From Gryganskiella cystojenkinii (lineage: Eukaryota; Mortierellomycota; Mortierellomycetes; Mortierellales; Mortierellaceae), in the NCBI GenBank assembly GCA_015852425.1, contig JAAAIG010000013.1, positions 68,600 through 132,599 of the forward strand: a stretch of DNA of 64,000 bases. The letters run 5' to 3'. The notes beneath the pieces were generated by a model. The model searched no databases. It saw only the letters and a list, made by a program, of their open reading frames with translations, and was not told the DNA's origin. The position numbers and the translations under genes are program-made. Each line of letters starts with the position of its first letter. Positions within the stretch are counted from its first letter, which is position 1. Below, in pieces: positions 21,217 to 32,772 of the stretch.

Positions 21217-24200
21217 ATGTCTAGTAGACGTTCGTCCAGAAACCTAGAGGACTTGCAGTATAGATCCAGACAACATAATACGTACGAAGAGGACAGAATA
21301 CCACCGCCGCGGTCTGTATCCGGTCGAGGGTCCTTGACTAGTCAGAACTCAACGGATTTTGGACAACAAGCAGGGTCTTTTCAGAGGAATCGGACGCCAC
21401 CATCATTGCACTTCACTCTTTTGAACGAGGAAAGTCATAACATCGTTCAGGGACAAACTGCGCCTGGCCAACATGATCCTGTTGACACGCACAGTGTATG
21501 CAGCTTATATGACAGTAGAGGGCTTGAAAACACCGAAGGGGTTCCTGTTAGGGGAAGGGCAAGGTCTCATGCTAGCTCATTGCACGAGGGCATGTCCGGC
21601 TCATGTGCAGGCGTTATTGGCACTTCAGGTTTTCTTGAGCCCATGTCAGCTATGTACCCTCGACGCAAATCTACTTCCAACCCCTCATCAGTCCGGTCCA
21701 TGTCCGTCGGTTCCATCCCAGTTGAGGAGTTGCTTTCATATCCACTATCCATTACACGTTCAAGGAGACTATCACGCGCGAGCGTCAATGCTTCTGACCC
21801 AGTCGAGGAGTCTCTGGATGCTCAGCGGCCAAGGTATGCATTGTCGTCGCCGTAGATTTGATTGCCAACAACAATCAGGACGTTGCTCTAACATCGATTC
21901 GACTATTGGCTCTTTAGTTTTTTCGATCTGGGGGACTTCGACAACGCATCCCGAGTACTCAATGGAAGCTCAAGGTCTTCAACGAGTTCGGATTCGTCCA
22001 GCAGTACCCATTCAAGTCCTATGGCTCCTTCTCCTGTTCCTCCTTCCATATCGATCGAGTCCATGGGCAGCTCCAACTCTGTTCCATTTGAGCCGCCGCC
22101 ACCCCCACCGCCATCGTTGTGGAAAAAATTCATCGGAAATTTCTCAAAAAGAGTTATCAAACGACATCTCAAGTTCATGATTGCCCTCTCTTTTTCCTCG
22201 CTACTCACGTTGATTCGCCCTGTGGGCATCTATCTTGGACCCACGCCTTTCCTCGCCAACATCACTGTCGTGTTTATGCACCCGGCTCGGACCGTCGGTT
22301 CTCAACTCGAAGTCACGGTCTTTAGCATCGTTGGTGCCCTCGTCGCGACCGCATGGATCCTCCTCTGCGAGCTCTCGGTCGCGGCCTATAACAAAAACCA
22401 CCAGGGAGAGTTATTATCAGCCTGGGTTATCGAGGCCATTTGGTTTTTTTTTGGAATCTGGCTCATGACCACGCTCAAAGCTCGCTATGCAAAGCTGAGC
22501 TGTACGTTCTTGATCTTTACTATTGCCAACATCTTTATCCACGGCAAAATGCTCAGGCTCACCCGGTTCAATATGTACGGTTATGTGACCGTCATTGGAC
22601 CCATGATGGCAGGCGTAGGTATATGCCTTCTTGTCAGTATTTTGTTCTGGCCGGAGACTGCGAGTGAGGGACTAGGGTGAGTCATGCATGTTCAGTCAAT
22701 ATGAAAAACTTTTGCTTGACGATACTCGAAGAATGAACACTGAGCATTGCGGACCAAATTATATCTTGACCAACACTTTAGGCGCGCCCTCAATGAGTCT
22801 CTGGACACATCGCGAGCTCTTCTGGACCTCAGTACGCGCTCGTTCTTACTGAACCACAGGACAATCGCCCTCCCAAAGTCCGTTTTAGAGAATGCGCAAG
22901 CAGAGGTCAGGGATGCGCAAAAGAAGCTCTATAGTGCTTATCGAGAGGCACGATACGAGGTGACTTACTCGAGGACAGATCCCTCAGAGTACAAGGAGGT
23001 CAGAGTGGTTGTATCGGCCCTGATGCGGCATTTAGGGTCGATGAGTCTCGTAGTCCAGAACGAGCGCTTGTTAATGCTAGGTCATCCTGATCGAAACGAC
23101 GACGATTTGCTAAGCGGGAGCTCACCCGATTCTAGCGATAGCGGGAACGACGACGATCAGGGAAGCGAGGAAGACTCGGACAGCGACACAGAAAATGGCG
23201 ATCATGGCGCGCTACCCGGCTCGGTTGAGTATGGTCATCCATTAAATCGCAAACGCTCACGACAATCAATGGATAAACGCAGTGCTTGTTCCGATGGAAG
23301 ACGACCCCGTGAGAGTCCACGACGGAGCAGTGCTGAGGAAGTCAGGCGAATCCGTCAGCTCTTGCTTCGGGCCGAGAATTCCACAGAGTCAATGTTAAAA
23401 GCACGACAGGCGCAGCAAGAAAAAGACAACCCCGTCATTGCACACAACCCTACGATTACCTCTTCTATCATCGAACGCAGTAAACGAGATAGTGTTGTTG
23501 GTCGGTCAAGACGAGCTGGGCATGGAAGCCTATCCGTTCTCGGAAAACAACTCAGACCTTATTCTTCTGCGGCACCTTCAATCTCAAACTCGAGACATTC
23601 GTCATTCGACAACTCGGACATCGCGACCTACCTTCGGGGAACTGGCAAAGTTATATCTCTACCGCCGAGTCCTACCGGATCCATAACAAAGTTAAAGTCC
23701 GACAAGTCCAAAGCAACACATGGGCTCCGCCATGGAAGTGGACGTTCGGTCCTCAGCCTGGAGAAAACCACGAGCTCCGCTGAAGATCGTGTTGAGGTCC
23801 CTCAGCTTAATGCGCCACAGTTGACAGAGAGCGTCGGAGGTGGCTTGACCGAGCACCAAATCAAGAAAGCAGCAGAGGCATTCAAGAAAGAACGCAAGAC
23901 AAGGCGCCTGGAGGAAAAGAAGCTAGCCAGGGCCGAGAAGAAGCGGTTGGCCAAAAAGGAGGAAGAGGAGGCTCTAGCTCGCGCAATGCCCCCAAAGGAG
24001 GTTGCATTTGGGGATCGACGATTATTCATGTCATTTCTGGATATTGTACGCGAACCTTTGCAACGTTTGAGTGACTCGTGCTCGAGGGTCATTGTCGTGA
24101 TGGAACAGGAGATCGTTACCGGCTTAAGTGTAGAACAAGATCGATTGGAGCGCATCCGGAAACGAAATGCGCAGAGGGAATCCATCATACGGAAAGCCGA

Positions 24201-27200
24201 TGCAATCAGAGCGCTGGAAAGACAAGGTCGCGCCCAGCTTGGCTTAGCAAACCCCGATAAGGAGACTGGACGACACGAGTCAAGATTAGGAGGGAGCGTT
24301 GCTCCAGTGTCTACGTTTACTCCTGATCGAAGTCGGTGGGTCACAGTCCGAGAGCTGATGGGGATCAAGCCGCATATCTTGACACAGGACGAACTGGACT
24401 ACGCCGATGCTGTACGAAAAACAAGTGGCCCAGTAGACCCAGGCAAACTAGTCAGATCGTCCAGGAACAGCGGGGATGGACCAGGACAAAATTCTTCGAG
24501 GCAAAAGGAACAGCCAGGGCTCGGTAATGACGAAACGGAATCCTCGCTCCCTGAAAATGTGTCGTCTGTGCAGTATCTGACCAAAGAACTAGAGATTTTT
24601 GATGCCGCCGAGGCTGAGGGACTACGGACCTTTATCGCCCAACACCCAGCCCTAGACGTCGGTCCCAGAGAAGAAATTTTTTTGATCTTTTTCTTTATTT
24701 TCGCAATCCGAGAGATTGCGCGTGAGCTTCTGCATCTTGGGAAGCATGTCGAGGCACTTCAGGAGCGACAACAACGACAAATGGAGAAGGAAGGGCGGAA
24801 GAAACTCCGAAAGAAATTTTGGTGGCCCAAAGTCATTGGTAATTTCTGGCGTTGGTTTTCCTGGGGTAGCTACTCGAAAGCAAGGAACACAGAAGGCTAT
24901 TCAGGTCTTGTGATGAACTCAAGCAGGAATTTGATGCGCAACGAGCCGAGGCTGGTGGAGGAAGAGAGGATCCGAGTCGAGGCCAAGGCCGCTCGAGCCA
25001 GGGCCAAAGCTTTGCAAGCAGAGGAGGATCGAAAGGCCGAACAGGCAGCTGAAATGGGACAGGTTGCACTGGTTCAGAGGAGACCTAAATCATTTCGTCC
25101 GCGTCGCTCAGTCACCCTCTCCACCATGTTCCGATCAAACACCAGCAACATACCGGATATTGAGCATGGATTGGAACGGGGGGCTTCTATTCACCACGCT
25201 GAGCATTCAACAGTTATTCCCTCATTTTTCGTCAAGCGACAAAGATCCACTTCATTTTTACCTCAGCGGTTAGGTGTTAATCTCGACTCTTGTGGGGTCA
25301 ACAACGCCGATCCCACCGCAGATCGAGGTGATAATCATGTCTCTGGATCCGTGCAGGAAATGGACGAAAAGCTGCTGTCAGGTCCCAGCGGACGGTACAC
25401 AGTAGTCGATATCCCGGAATTTGAAGCACTGAGACCGAATGATGATCACGGAAAAGTGGTACCTGCGAGTGTTTCGAAGTACCAGAACAGAAACAGCATT
25501 GTCCCATTACTTAGGCTGCCTACGGATGATGATGTGGATGAAGATGATGACAGCGAAAACGATGTGATATTATGCAGGGACCCTTCGCAACCCAGACCAC
25601 GATCCAAAAGTGTCTTTGCATCCTTTGGTCACCATACATCCAACCTACAGCCTGGAGGGCAACAACTGCAGGAGAAATCACGATCGTCTACGATGCCAGC
25701 CGCTGTTCCTGATAGAGGCAAGACTACTCGAACAGTTTTACTTGGCAAGAGGAAACCGAAGACCTTTCGATATCGTCTTTGGGAGATGGTGCAACCTTTT
25801 AAATCGGATGAGGTCAAATACGGATTCAAAATGGCGATTGCTTTGACGTTTATCGGTCTTTGGGCGTGGCTTGAATGGAACGTTGCCGCTTTGGCCACGG
25901 ACCGTGGACAATGGGCCATGATGACTGTCATGGCTGTGCTGTCGCCCACTATCGGAGCGACGATCAGGGTCTGCTTAATGCGTGTTGCAGGCTCGCTCAT
26001 TGGAACTGGGTGGGCGATTATCACCTATCTGGCATACCCTAATAACCCCTATGTGATCTGTGTCATGATGATGTTTATATGTAAGGGATTCTTGACTCAT
26101 TCAATAGTTTACGCTTTAGAACGGACGTTTGACTAAGCACTAACCTTCATTGCGGCATTATCGCCACCACCAATAGCATTTGTCGTTGCGTTTTTGATCC
26201 TGCAGTCAAAGTATCCAGTTATGGGCATCATTATGATGCTATCGTATTCGTCTGTGACCTTTGCCATGTACCATGGTAAAACCAACGAAACCGTCTACGA
26301 AGTGAGTTATAAGCGGACCATCACGGTAACTCTGGGTATTTTGATCTCTGTCATTCTCAACACTTTTCTATGGCCTGTCCTTGCTCGGCGGGAACTACGC
26401 AAGGAGATTGCGCTTTTGATTGGACGGCAGGGAGTGTTATTCGCCGAGCTGGTCAACAAATATCTCCTCGAAGATACCAAAGGCCTACCACTGTCGAAGC
26501 CGACCATAGTGCCAACATCAGCACGTCTACAGCCCGACAAATCCAAGGAGAAATATCCGACGGTGCCTGAAGCAGGTATCCGATCGGAGCTCCCTTTTGG
26601 CTGCGACTCTGTACAGGATCACTCCTTTGAATTTCAACCGAGTGAAGATTCCTGCATGACGACTGGAAGTGGACGGAGAGTTGAGAAACGACATTTCACT
26701 CCTCCTTCACAACCTTCGTCAACCCACAAGGACACTGCTGACCAACTCGCCCTAGAACAGAAAGAAGTACCGGACTACCAAAGTAGCAGAGACCGAGGTG
26801 CTCTTGACCCTGACCGACTGGCGTTTCAGCATGTGGAGCATCAACTGCAGACCAAGATTATCAAGATCAATGAACTGCTCGAACTCTCAGGATCTGAACC
26901 TCGACTGAAAGAGGAGTTTCCGATGAAACTCTATAAAAAGATTGTGCAGTGCTGTCAAAATATCCTGGACCGAACAATCTCAATGCGCATGGCGGCTCAA
27001 CTTTTGTCACCCGAAGTTCGAGAGCTTGTAACGGGGCCGATGAACTATTATCGGCGAGATATGGTACGTTACCATCATAGACTATTACTTCTATTTCCTA
27101 TAAAGCTGTGAAAGCGCAGCAACTAACTCCATTCTTTTACGTTTTCTTATGGGTGTAGGTCGGCGCACTACTTCTTTACTTTAGTGTCTTATCCTCGTCT

Positions 27201-28568
27201 TTGGCGTCCAAGACTCCGCTTCCACCATACCTCCCATCAGCAAGGATGGCCAGGTTACGGGTCATATACAATGTTCGGGAGGCTATTACACTCCATCAGG
27301 CAGAGTCGGGAGAGGACCACTATACCTATATTTATTACTATGCATTTTCGTCGGCCTTGGAAGAAGTCATTGAGGAACTAGGTACGCAAGTAAGAATCAA
27401 AGCAGCGCCTTTCTGTGTAATATCAGCTCATGTCTTTCTAATACCACTCGGCTTTCCTCCTTCTTTTCGCTTCATAGAACTCTTGGCCATTCTGATCAAA
27501 CCGCTGGTCGGCATTACGTATGTGTCCTGCAAGGAAGAATATGTTTGCGGTGTACCCAACGATCAACTCAGCTTTAGATCCGCTATTGAGTCAGCACAGG
27601 GCGACTTTGGGCCTCTAGAGCCTGCGCCGGATGTATCGACTTTTACCAGTATGGATCTTTCTGGAGTGACCCTGGAAAGGACGGTGAATGGATCAACGAC
27701 AGGTTTTGGTCTGGGAGTTGGTATTTCAGATGTACCTTCAGGGATTGGACCCTTGGATGCCGATCCGCTTTCGCCACAGAAGTTGATTCAAAAACAACTG
27801 TTTGGGCAACAAATTCAACTTCAGCAACAACAGCAAGAGCAACTGCAGCAAGAACAAACACAAGAGCCCATGAGCGGCGTCAATCCGGATTTGGTAATTT
27901 TTCGAAGACCAGTGAGCAAGACTCCTTCACCACAATCTCTTATCGGCCCTGCGATTGACGCAGCCCCGATTAGCTCAGGAAGTAAGCAAGCCCCAGTCCT
28001 TCATGGACGTTCGCCATTAGCAAACAAGCCTATGGAGGGTCTGTACATTATCGCAGATCCGTTTGACCCTCGTCGTCCTCATACTGGACCAGAGAACGGA
28101 TCACTCTACACTGGTCCAGCAGCTGCCGTGGCGGCGAGCTTTGTGGGATCTCCAACAGGCCCTATCATGACAAAGCCCTCGACACCGTCCCCAATCCCCA
28201 TCATGGACCAGCGACTTTTAGGCACCCGACATGCACAAAGATACAAGGAGGCACTGCAGCTGGCGCAGGAAGCTAGTGCCGACGAAGAATTTACGCTTCC
28301 TTCGCCCATACTGAAGTCATCGTCGCCAGCAGTTGAGGATGCACCTGCTGTTACGACTGCAGAAGGTATTGTGGGATCTGTTCTATCACCGACGTTATCT
28401 TTAACGAAGCGATTAGTGCAAAAGTTGGTGCAGGTATCGTCACCACTGAAAGCTCAACCATCGCCACCTCTAGCCATGAGTTCAAGGTTAAATGTTGAAC
28501 CACCCCGGGCAGCGGGCGACGACGAAAAAAGTGGAGGTGAAATTTCGCAAGGACCAGACTCTCGTTGA
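21217..28568 (+). CDS. Large FUSC / aromatic-acid-exporter-like membrane protein (brefeldin A-sensitivity type)
   Basis: Model: join(21217..21833, 21918..22676, 22782..26080, 26177..27063, 27159..27381, 27478..28568), 2291 residues; all junctions keep frame. After a disordered Ser/Arg-rich N-terminus come two membrane halves. The first is near residues 300-460 (SLLTLIRPVGIYLGPTPF, GSQLEVTVFSIVGALVATAW, FFFGIWLMTTL, CTFLIFTIANIF). The second follows a charged, coiled linker of about 1000 residues: VKYGFKMAIALTFIGLWAWL, QWAMMTVMAVLSPTIGATIR, RVAGSLIGTGWAIITYLAY, VVAFLILQSKYPVMGI, TVTLGILISVILNTFLWPVL. This layout matches fungal FUSC_2/ArAE proteins with a DUF2421-like C-terminus, related to bacterial AaeB and plant ALMT carriers, thought to export organic anions. 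The long Ser/Pro/Gln tail (from about 1960) is disordered. Start chosen at MSSRRSSR; an upstream in-frame ATG at 21154 is less likely. Substrate unknown. Confidence 0.85.
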
Positions 28569-29123
28569 AAATGAAGAGACGTACTGTATAATAGCGGGTT
28601 TTCGCAGCAACTGTTTCTGTACCTTAGTGTTATGTACAAATAGAGACGCAGAGCCTTGTTGTTTGTTGTCCCCACGGAGTCGACCATCCTTTCAAAGAGA
28701 CATTTGTGCAACCGTTGAACCCATCGTAATCTTAATTGCAATGATGGCAAAACCTTGTTGCGATAACCTCTTGATGTTGCACGTTGGTGTTTCCCCCCTG
28801 TTTTCTCCTCCTTTTTTAGTCTAGTTCGATCCCTTTTTCCTGGGTCCCCGCGTAGCGCCGCCGTCTTTTTCTGCCCCTGATCGACCAGCTCATTTTACGT
28901 TTAAAAGGAATGGCAATTGCCCGGTGTCCCACATCCAACTCCCCTGCCTCCTTCTCCCCCAACCCATCCGTACTCCTAGAAGTAACCAAGAATTACAAAT
29001 ATATCAATCCTGTAAAGACACATTATAATACAACCGCATTTTTGAACCTTTCGTGATCAGATGCTTCCCAACTAAGCTCCTTTCTCTTCTTTGACGTGGC
29101 AAATCCAGTTGAACGAAACAAAC
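28569..29123. other. Promoter region of the GH25 gene
   Basis: 555 bases between two + strand genes. It contains a CT-rich block (about 28790-28975) and an A/T-rich stretch before the lysozyme start. No supported coding frame was seen. Confidence 0.45.
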
Positions 29124-29810
29124 ATGTATCGAACAACCGCACTCGCAATGACGTTGGCTTTGCTGTTCATCAACGCTGCCAACGGACTCGTATACGGCGT
29201 GGACAGTTCCTCCCTGGTCTCACAAGCTACCTTCACGAAAGCTAAAGGGCAAGGGTTCACAAAGGCCATCATCCGTGGATACCAAGAGGCCTGCAGCAAC
29301 GGCGGCCGAGTCGACCCAAACTTTGTACCAACCTACAACAATGCAAGGGCTGCTGGTATCACCAACATCGATATGTACTGGTTCCCATGCACAGGTTCAG
29401 GCAACCAATGCAAGTCTTTTGCGACTCAGCTCTCTGAAATCGGATCGACTTTCAATGCCAACAGCATGAAAATTGGGACAATCTGGGTGGACATCGAGGC
29501 GGATAATATTTGTAACGGCTGGAATTATGGTCCCGCTGGCAATCTGGCCAAGGCACAAGATCTGATCAAGACAATCAAGGCATCAGGATACAACTATGGT
29601 ATCTATTCGTCTCCGGGCGAATGGGGCAATATTTTCGGCTCTCGGGGTGTAGTTCTTGACAACTCTGCACCCTTGTGGTTTGCGACGTTCAATAATGTTC
29701 AGACACTCACGATGTCTACACCTTTCGGAGGATGGACAACTGCAGTTGGTCACCAGTACACAGACCAGTCTGCCAGTGGTCAGTTCGATCTGAATGTTTT
29801 CGCGAACTAG
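29124..29810 (+). CDS. Secreted glycoside hydrolase family 25 lysozyme (muramidase)
   Basis: Single exon, 228 residues from the ATG at 29124; an ATG 33 bases upstream would put charged residues before the signal peptide, so I reject it. MYRTTALAMTLALLFINAANG is a clear signal peptide. The mature enzyme starts LVYGVDSSS, with the first conserved Asp of the GH25 barrel, and has the catalytic pair in GTIWVDIEADN (Asp-x-Glu). It also has the family signatures FTKAIIRGYQEA, NIDMYWFPC, YNYGIYSSPGEWGNIFGS and LWFATFN, and ends with the GHQYTDQSASGQFDLNVF block that closes the barrel. GH25 enzymes cut the beta-1,4 bond between N-acetylmuramic acid and N-acetylglucosamine in bacterial peptidoglycan. 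Fungi lack this substrate, so the protein probably acts on bacteria outside the cell. Length is typical for the Chalaropsis type. Confidence 0.95.
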   Translation: MYRTTALAMTLALLFINAANGLVYGVDSSSLVSQATFTKAKGQGFTKAIIRGYQEACSNGGRVDPNFVPTYNNARAAGITNIDMYWFPCTGSGNQCKSFATQLSEIGSTFNANSMKIGTIWVDIEADNICNGWNYGPAGNLAKAQDLIKTIKASGYNYGIYSSPGEWGNIFGSRGVVLDNSAPLWFATFNNVQTLTMSTPFGGWTTAVGHQYTDQSASGQFDLNVFAN

Positions 29811-30540
29811 TTGGTACAGTCGGGCTCGTTGCTATGAAAGAGGTCGATCTCTCAGATTCGATTCATGGCACAACGCTAGAATCGTCTATTTCTTTCTCAT
29901 TTTCTCTCAATACAAACCACATCCCCTCCGTAGTTTCCCCTTACAACGGTTGCGTACGACCATGTTTGATAAGGGTGCATCATGTCTGATTTTTCCCTAT
30001 CGACTTTTTCTGTACGAGGAACGGAACAAGACACGTGTGCCTTTTGTTATGTTGCATCGCCACTCGTAAATCGACGTTTGGGTTGAATCGAACGGCGGAC
30101 GATGATGACAACGATAGACGAATGAAAATTAAAAGAGGTAACCTCTCAAGGTGCCATTAATAACTAAGGAATCGAAAAGGAGACTCCTTCAACCGATCCT
30201 CCTTTGCCATATTGTTATGTAAACCAATTGTGCTGACCAATAACGACAAGGACCGTGTTTTTGTATGTTTGTCATTTTCCCGCTTTTGGTTTATACCGTG
30301 GGAACGCGCATGCATCCTTAATTTTTTTTCCCAGGTACACATGACCAACTTTTTTTTTGTCTCCTCTCTCTACTGCACGGACCACAGCGGCGATAAAAAG
30401 TATAAGAAAAGATTGTGGCTGTTTTTATTGCAATAAGGTTGGAAACCCGTTTCAGCCTGAAGACCAAAAAAAAAAAGATGCTCAAAAGAGAGCAATCAAA
30501 AACGGGCTAGGGTGGTTCGTAGATAACGATCTTGACAACG
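29811..30540. other. Convergent intergenic region
   Basis: 730 bases between the GH25 gene (+) and the next gene (-). There are A- and T-runs near 30321-30330 and 30468-30477; no frame is supported. Confidence 0.45.
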
Positions 30541-30999
30541 TTACATCGGATGATATTCCCCCTCGTTTCGATTCTTGTGGTCGATTTCTTCTCTGTCGGC
30601 CACCTTCTCGACGGCATCATCATTGCCATTGTCCTCGTCGTCGTCGACATCATCGTCGCCAGAGCCCACCTCGCTTTCGGACTCGTACTCCATGAAATCA
30701 AATTCTTCCGCATTCGGCAGAAGATCTGAGACCGCATGATCATGGTTGTAATCAATACCGACAAGGTCAAGACCTTGACCACCGGGAGGAAGGAGCGAAG
30801 TGGATGAAGCGCCACCATCTGGACCGTGTTGAAGAACTGGGGGCTCATAGTCGGTATTGGCCCAGGCAGGGATGGTAGGCGAGGGAATCGTTTCGAGAGC
30901 AGTATGCTCAATCGTCGGGTGCTCGATTTGAGAAGTAGCAGCTTGGTTGAGGACTTGTCTGGCCTGTTTCGGAAACTTGTGAGAGGCGATTTGTCTCAT
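30541..30999 (-). CDS. Unrecognised small acidic protein
   Basis: Open frame of 152 residues; I use the ATG at 30999 (MRQIASHKFPKQARQVLNQA). The N-terminal 25 residues are basic and amphipathic and could be a mitochondrial presequence or a nuclear signal. The C-terminal third is very acidic (EYESESEVGSGDDDVDDDED). The middle has Pro/Ile-rich segments (IEHTALETIPSPTIPAW). No family is recognised. The in-frame sequence upstream of the ATG is open only to a TAA about 50 bases away, so there is little room for more N-terminus unless an intron is missed. Confidence 0.45.
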   Translation of the reverse strand: MRQIASHKFPKQARQVLNQAATSQIEHPTIEHTALETIPSPTIPAWANTDYEPPVLQHGPDGGASSTSLLPPGGQGLDLVGIDYNHDHAVSDLLPNAEEFDFMEYESESEVGSGDDDVDDDEDNGNDDAVEKVADREEIDHKNRNEGEYHPM

Positions 31000-32214
31000 T
31001 TGCGTTAATGACTGAAGGCGCAAGAGGAGCAGGCCTTATTCGTGTTGAGGAGTAAGAGTGGAGATGAACGAGGAGGGGGACTGCGAAGTTTTGTGTTAGC
31101 TTTATGAGTCTGCGGAAAAGAGTTTGAGAAGAAGAGAGGAAGAAAGAAAGAAAAAAGGGCGGTTAGGGGGCGACGCGTCTATGGGCTCATTCGCAGAGAG
31201 ACTGAAACGATGGTCACGAAGGTATTGCGGAAAACGAAGCTTGATGTCAGACATGTGTTTCTTTCCCCACATATTCATACATATACACTTTGTCTCCATT
31301 TCTCTCTCCCTCTTTCTGTATCCTTAGCTTCTCGCCCCACAAAAACAATAGGAGGCAGAATGGGAGAGACCAAAAAGCTTTGACTTCTTTTTTCTCTCTC
31401 TTTACGAGCGGAGGACCCCCATGCAGGAGTTGCCCGAAAAGAGCAACAAAAAAACTTTACCTCTTGACAACCTTACACAGAGTCCGCATTAAATGAAGAC
31501 GTTTTTATGTTTTTATTCTTTCCCAAGGAAAAAAAAGGGAGAAGCTCAAAGGAAAATGGGCCTAGTTTTTACGGAGATACTGACACGAACTCGACACGTC
31601 TGTCATATGAAAGACGAAGCGGGATTGTCGATGACCAGGTGACAAAAACATACGGAACAGGGGGCACGCGGTATGAATCGAGAACCTCCGAGCTGAGGAC
31701 ATGGCGCAGTCAACGGACCAACAGTTTTCCTCCTCCTTCCTTCTTCTCCCGTTCTTCCTTCTGCTCTTTGAAGGGCGTGTTCATCCGAGATTAAGCAAAA
31801 GAGGGTTATGTACTTCAAAATACAAAGTTGGGAGAGTTTCCTGTAGTTCTTGTTCTTGTCTTGTTGTTATTGACACCATTGGCATGGTACAAAAAAAAAA
31901 AAAAAAAAAAAAAATAGATGGCCGTTGGGGACCGTTGGTACAAAAGGTCACTTCTTGCCGTTTTGGATAACCACCCTCGCACAAAAAAAAAGAAAAAAAG
32001 AATACCGTGGAACCACCTTCGACTTTTTTGTTGTTTTTTGTTTGTTGAACTTGGAGTACACAGGGTTCAATTTTATTTGAAAGATGCATAATATTATGGA
32101 GTTGAGAACAGAGAATGATAAGAGTGGAGAATGTTGGCGGATGAGGAACGGAGGCCATCCGGCGCGAGAAACAGCAGAGGGAATAGGAGAGAGAGTCCTC
32201 CTGTTCAGGAAATG
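31000..32214. other. Intergenic, no gene seen; includes a 24-base poly-A run
   Basis: 1.2 kb of A/T-rich and CT-rich sequence. A perfect run of 24 A lies at 31891-31914 and further A runs at 31982-31990. Poly-A of this length without a recognisable upstream element is more likely a microsatellite than a retrotransposon tail. Short frames on both strands overlap and are not supported. Confidence 0.5.
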
Positions 32215-32772
32215 TCATTTGTATCCGGAAGACCAACCGTGCACAAGGGCTTGCCCTTCCATCGATACTCCATCATGAGATTCCCTCTCCTCATCATCGG
32301 TCACGAGGAAAACGTACTCGCTGGGCAAACGGTCGTCGCGCCCGAGCACGATCTCTCCGCGGAGGTCTTCGGATCTGCTGTGACACATCTCCGAGAAATA
32401 ATCATCCTTGTTGCAGTTGTGGTCGTTGTTATTAGGCGTCAGCATTCGCCCGTAGTCCCCATCAGAGCCAAGATCGAGATGTTCGAGCATTCCACAGAGA
32501 GTGAAACAGCTCTTGATGGCGCTACCGACAATAGACCAGGAGGAACCCGAATCAGAGACAGGAACGGTCGAGAACACAGAGCTGTCAATATTTGTTATCG
32601 TTGTCGGTGACTGGGGAGGCCAAGTAGTGGTAGAGAACGCGATTAGATTGGCAGCATCGATAAGGTCGGCTCTGTCGTCGGAGAGGAAAGCGATCGCCTG
32701 ATCTATAGAGACTGGTTGGTGTATAGCAGCATCGATAGGTCTTGGTCCGAGGATCCTGTAGGAAGTTGTCAT
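32215..32772 (-). CDS. Unrecognised 185-residue protein
   Basis: Open frame with ATG at 32772 (MTTSYRILGPRPIDAAIHQP). It opens with an ordered segment (VSIDQAIAFLSDDRADLIDA, then ANLIAFSTTTW), continues through a Ser/Thr-rich region into SSWSIVGSAIKSCFTLCGML, and ends with an acidic, better-ordered part (DYFSEMCHSRSEDLRGEIVL and SEYVFLVTDDEERE). No signal peptide, transmembrane segment or known domain is visible. Mixed composition over 185 codons makes a real gene likely, but it has no support beyond the frame. Confidence 0.45.
   Translation of the reverse strand: MTTSYRILGPRPIDAAIHQPVSIDQAIAFLSDDRADLIDAANLIAFSTTTWPPQSPTTITNIDSSVFSTVPVSDSGSSWSIVGSAIKSCFTLCGMLEHLDLGSDGDYGRMLTPNNNDHNCNKDDYFSEMCHSRSEDLRGEIVLGRDDRLPSEYVFLVTDDEERESHDGVSMEGQALVHGWSSGYK

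Noticed and set aside
31891..31914. Run of 24 A as a possible retrotransposon tail
   Set aside because: No reverse-transcriptase-like frame or target-site duplication was seen upstream; a simple microsatellite is the easier reading.
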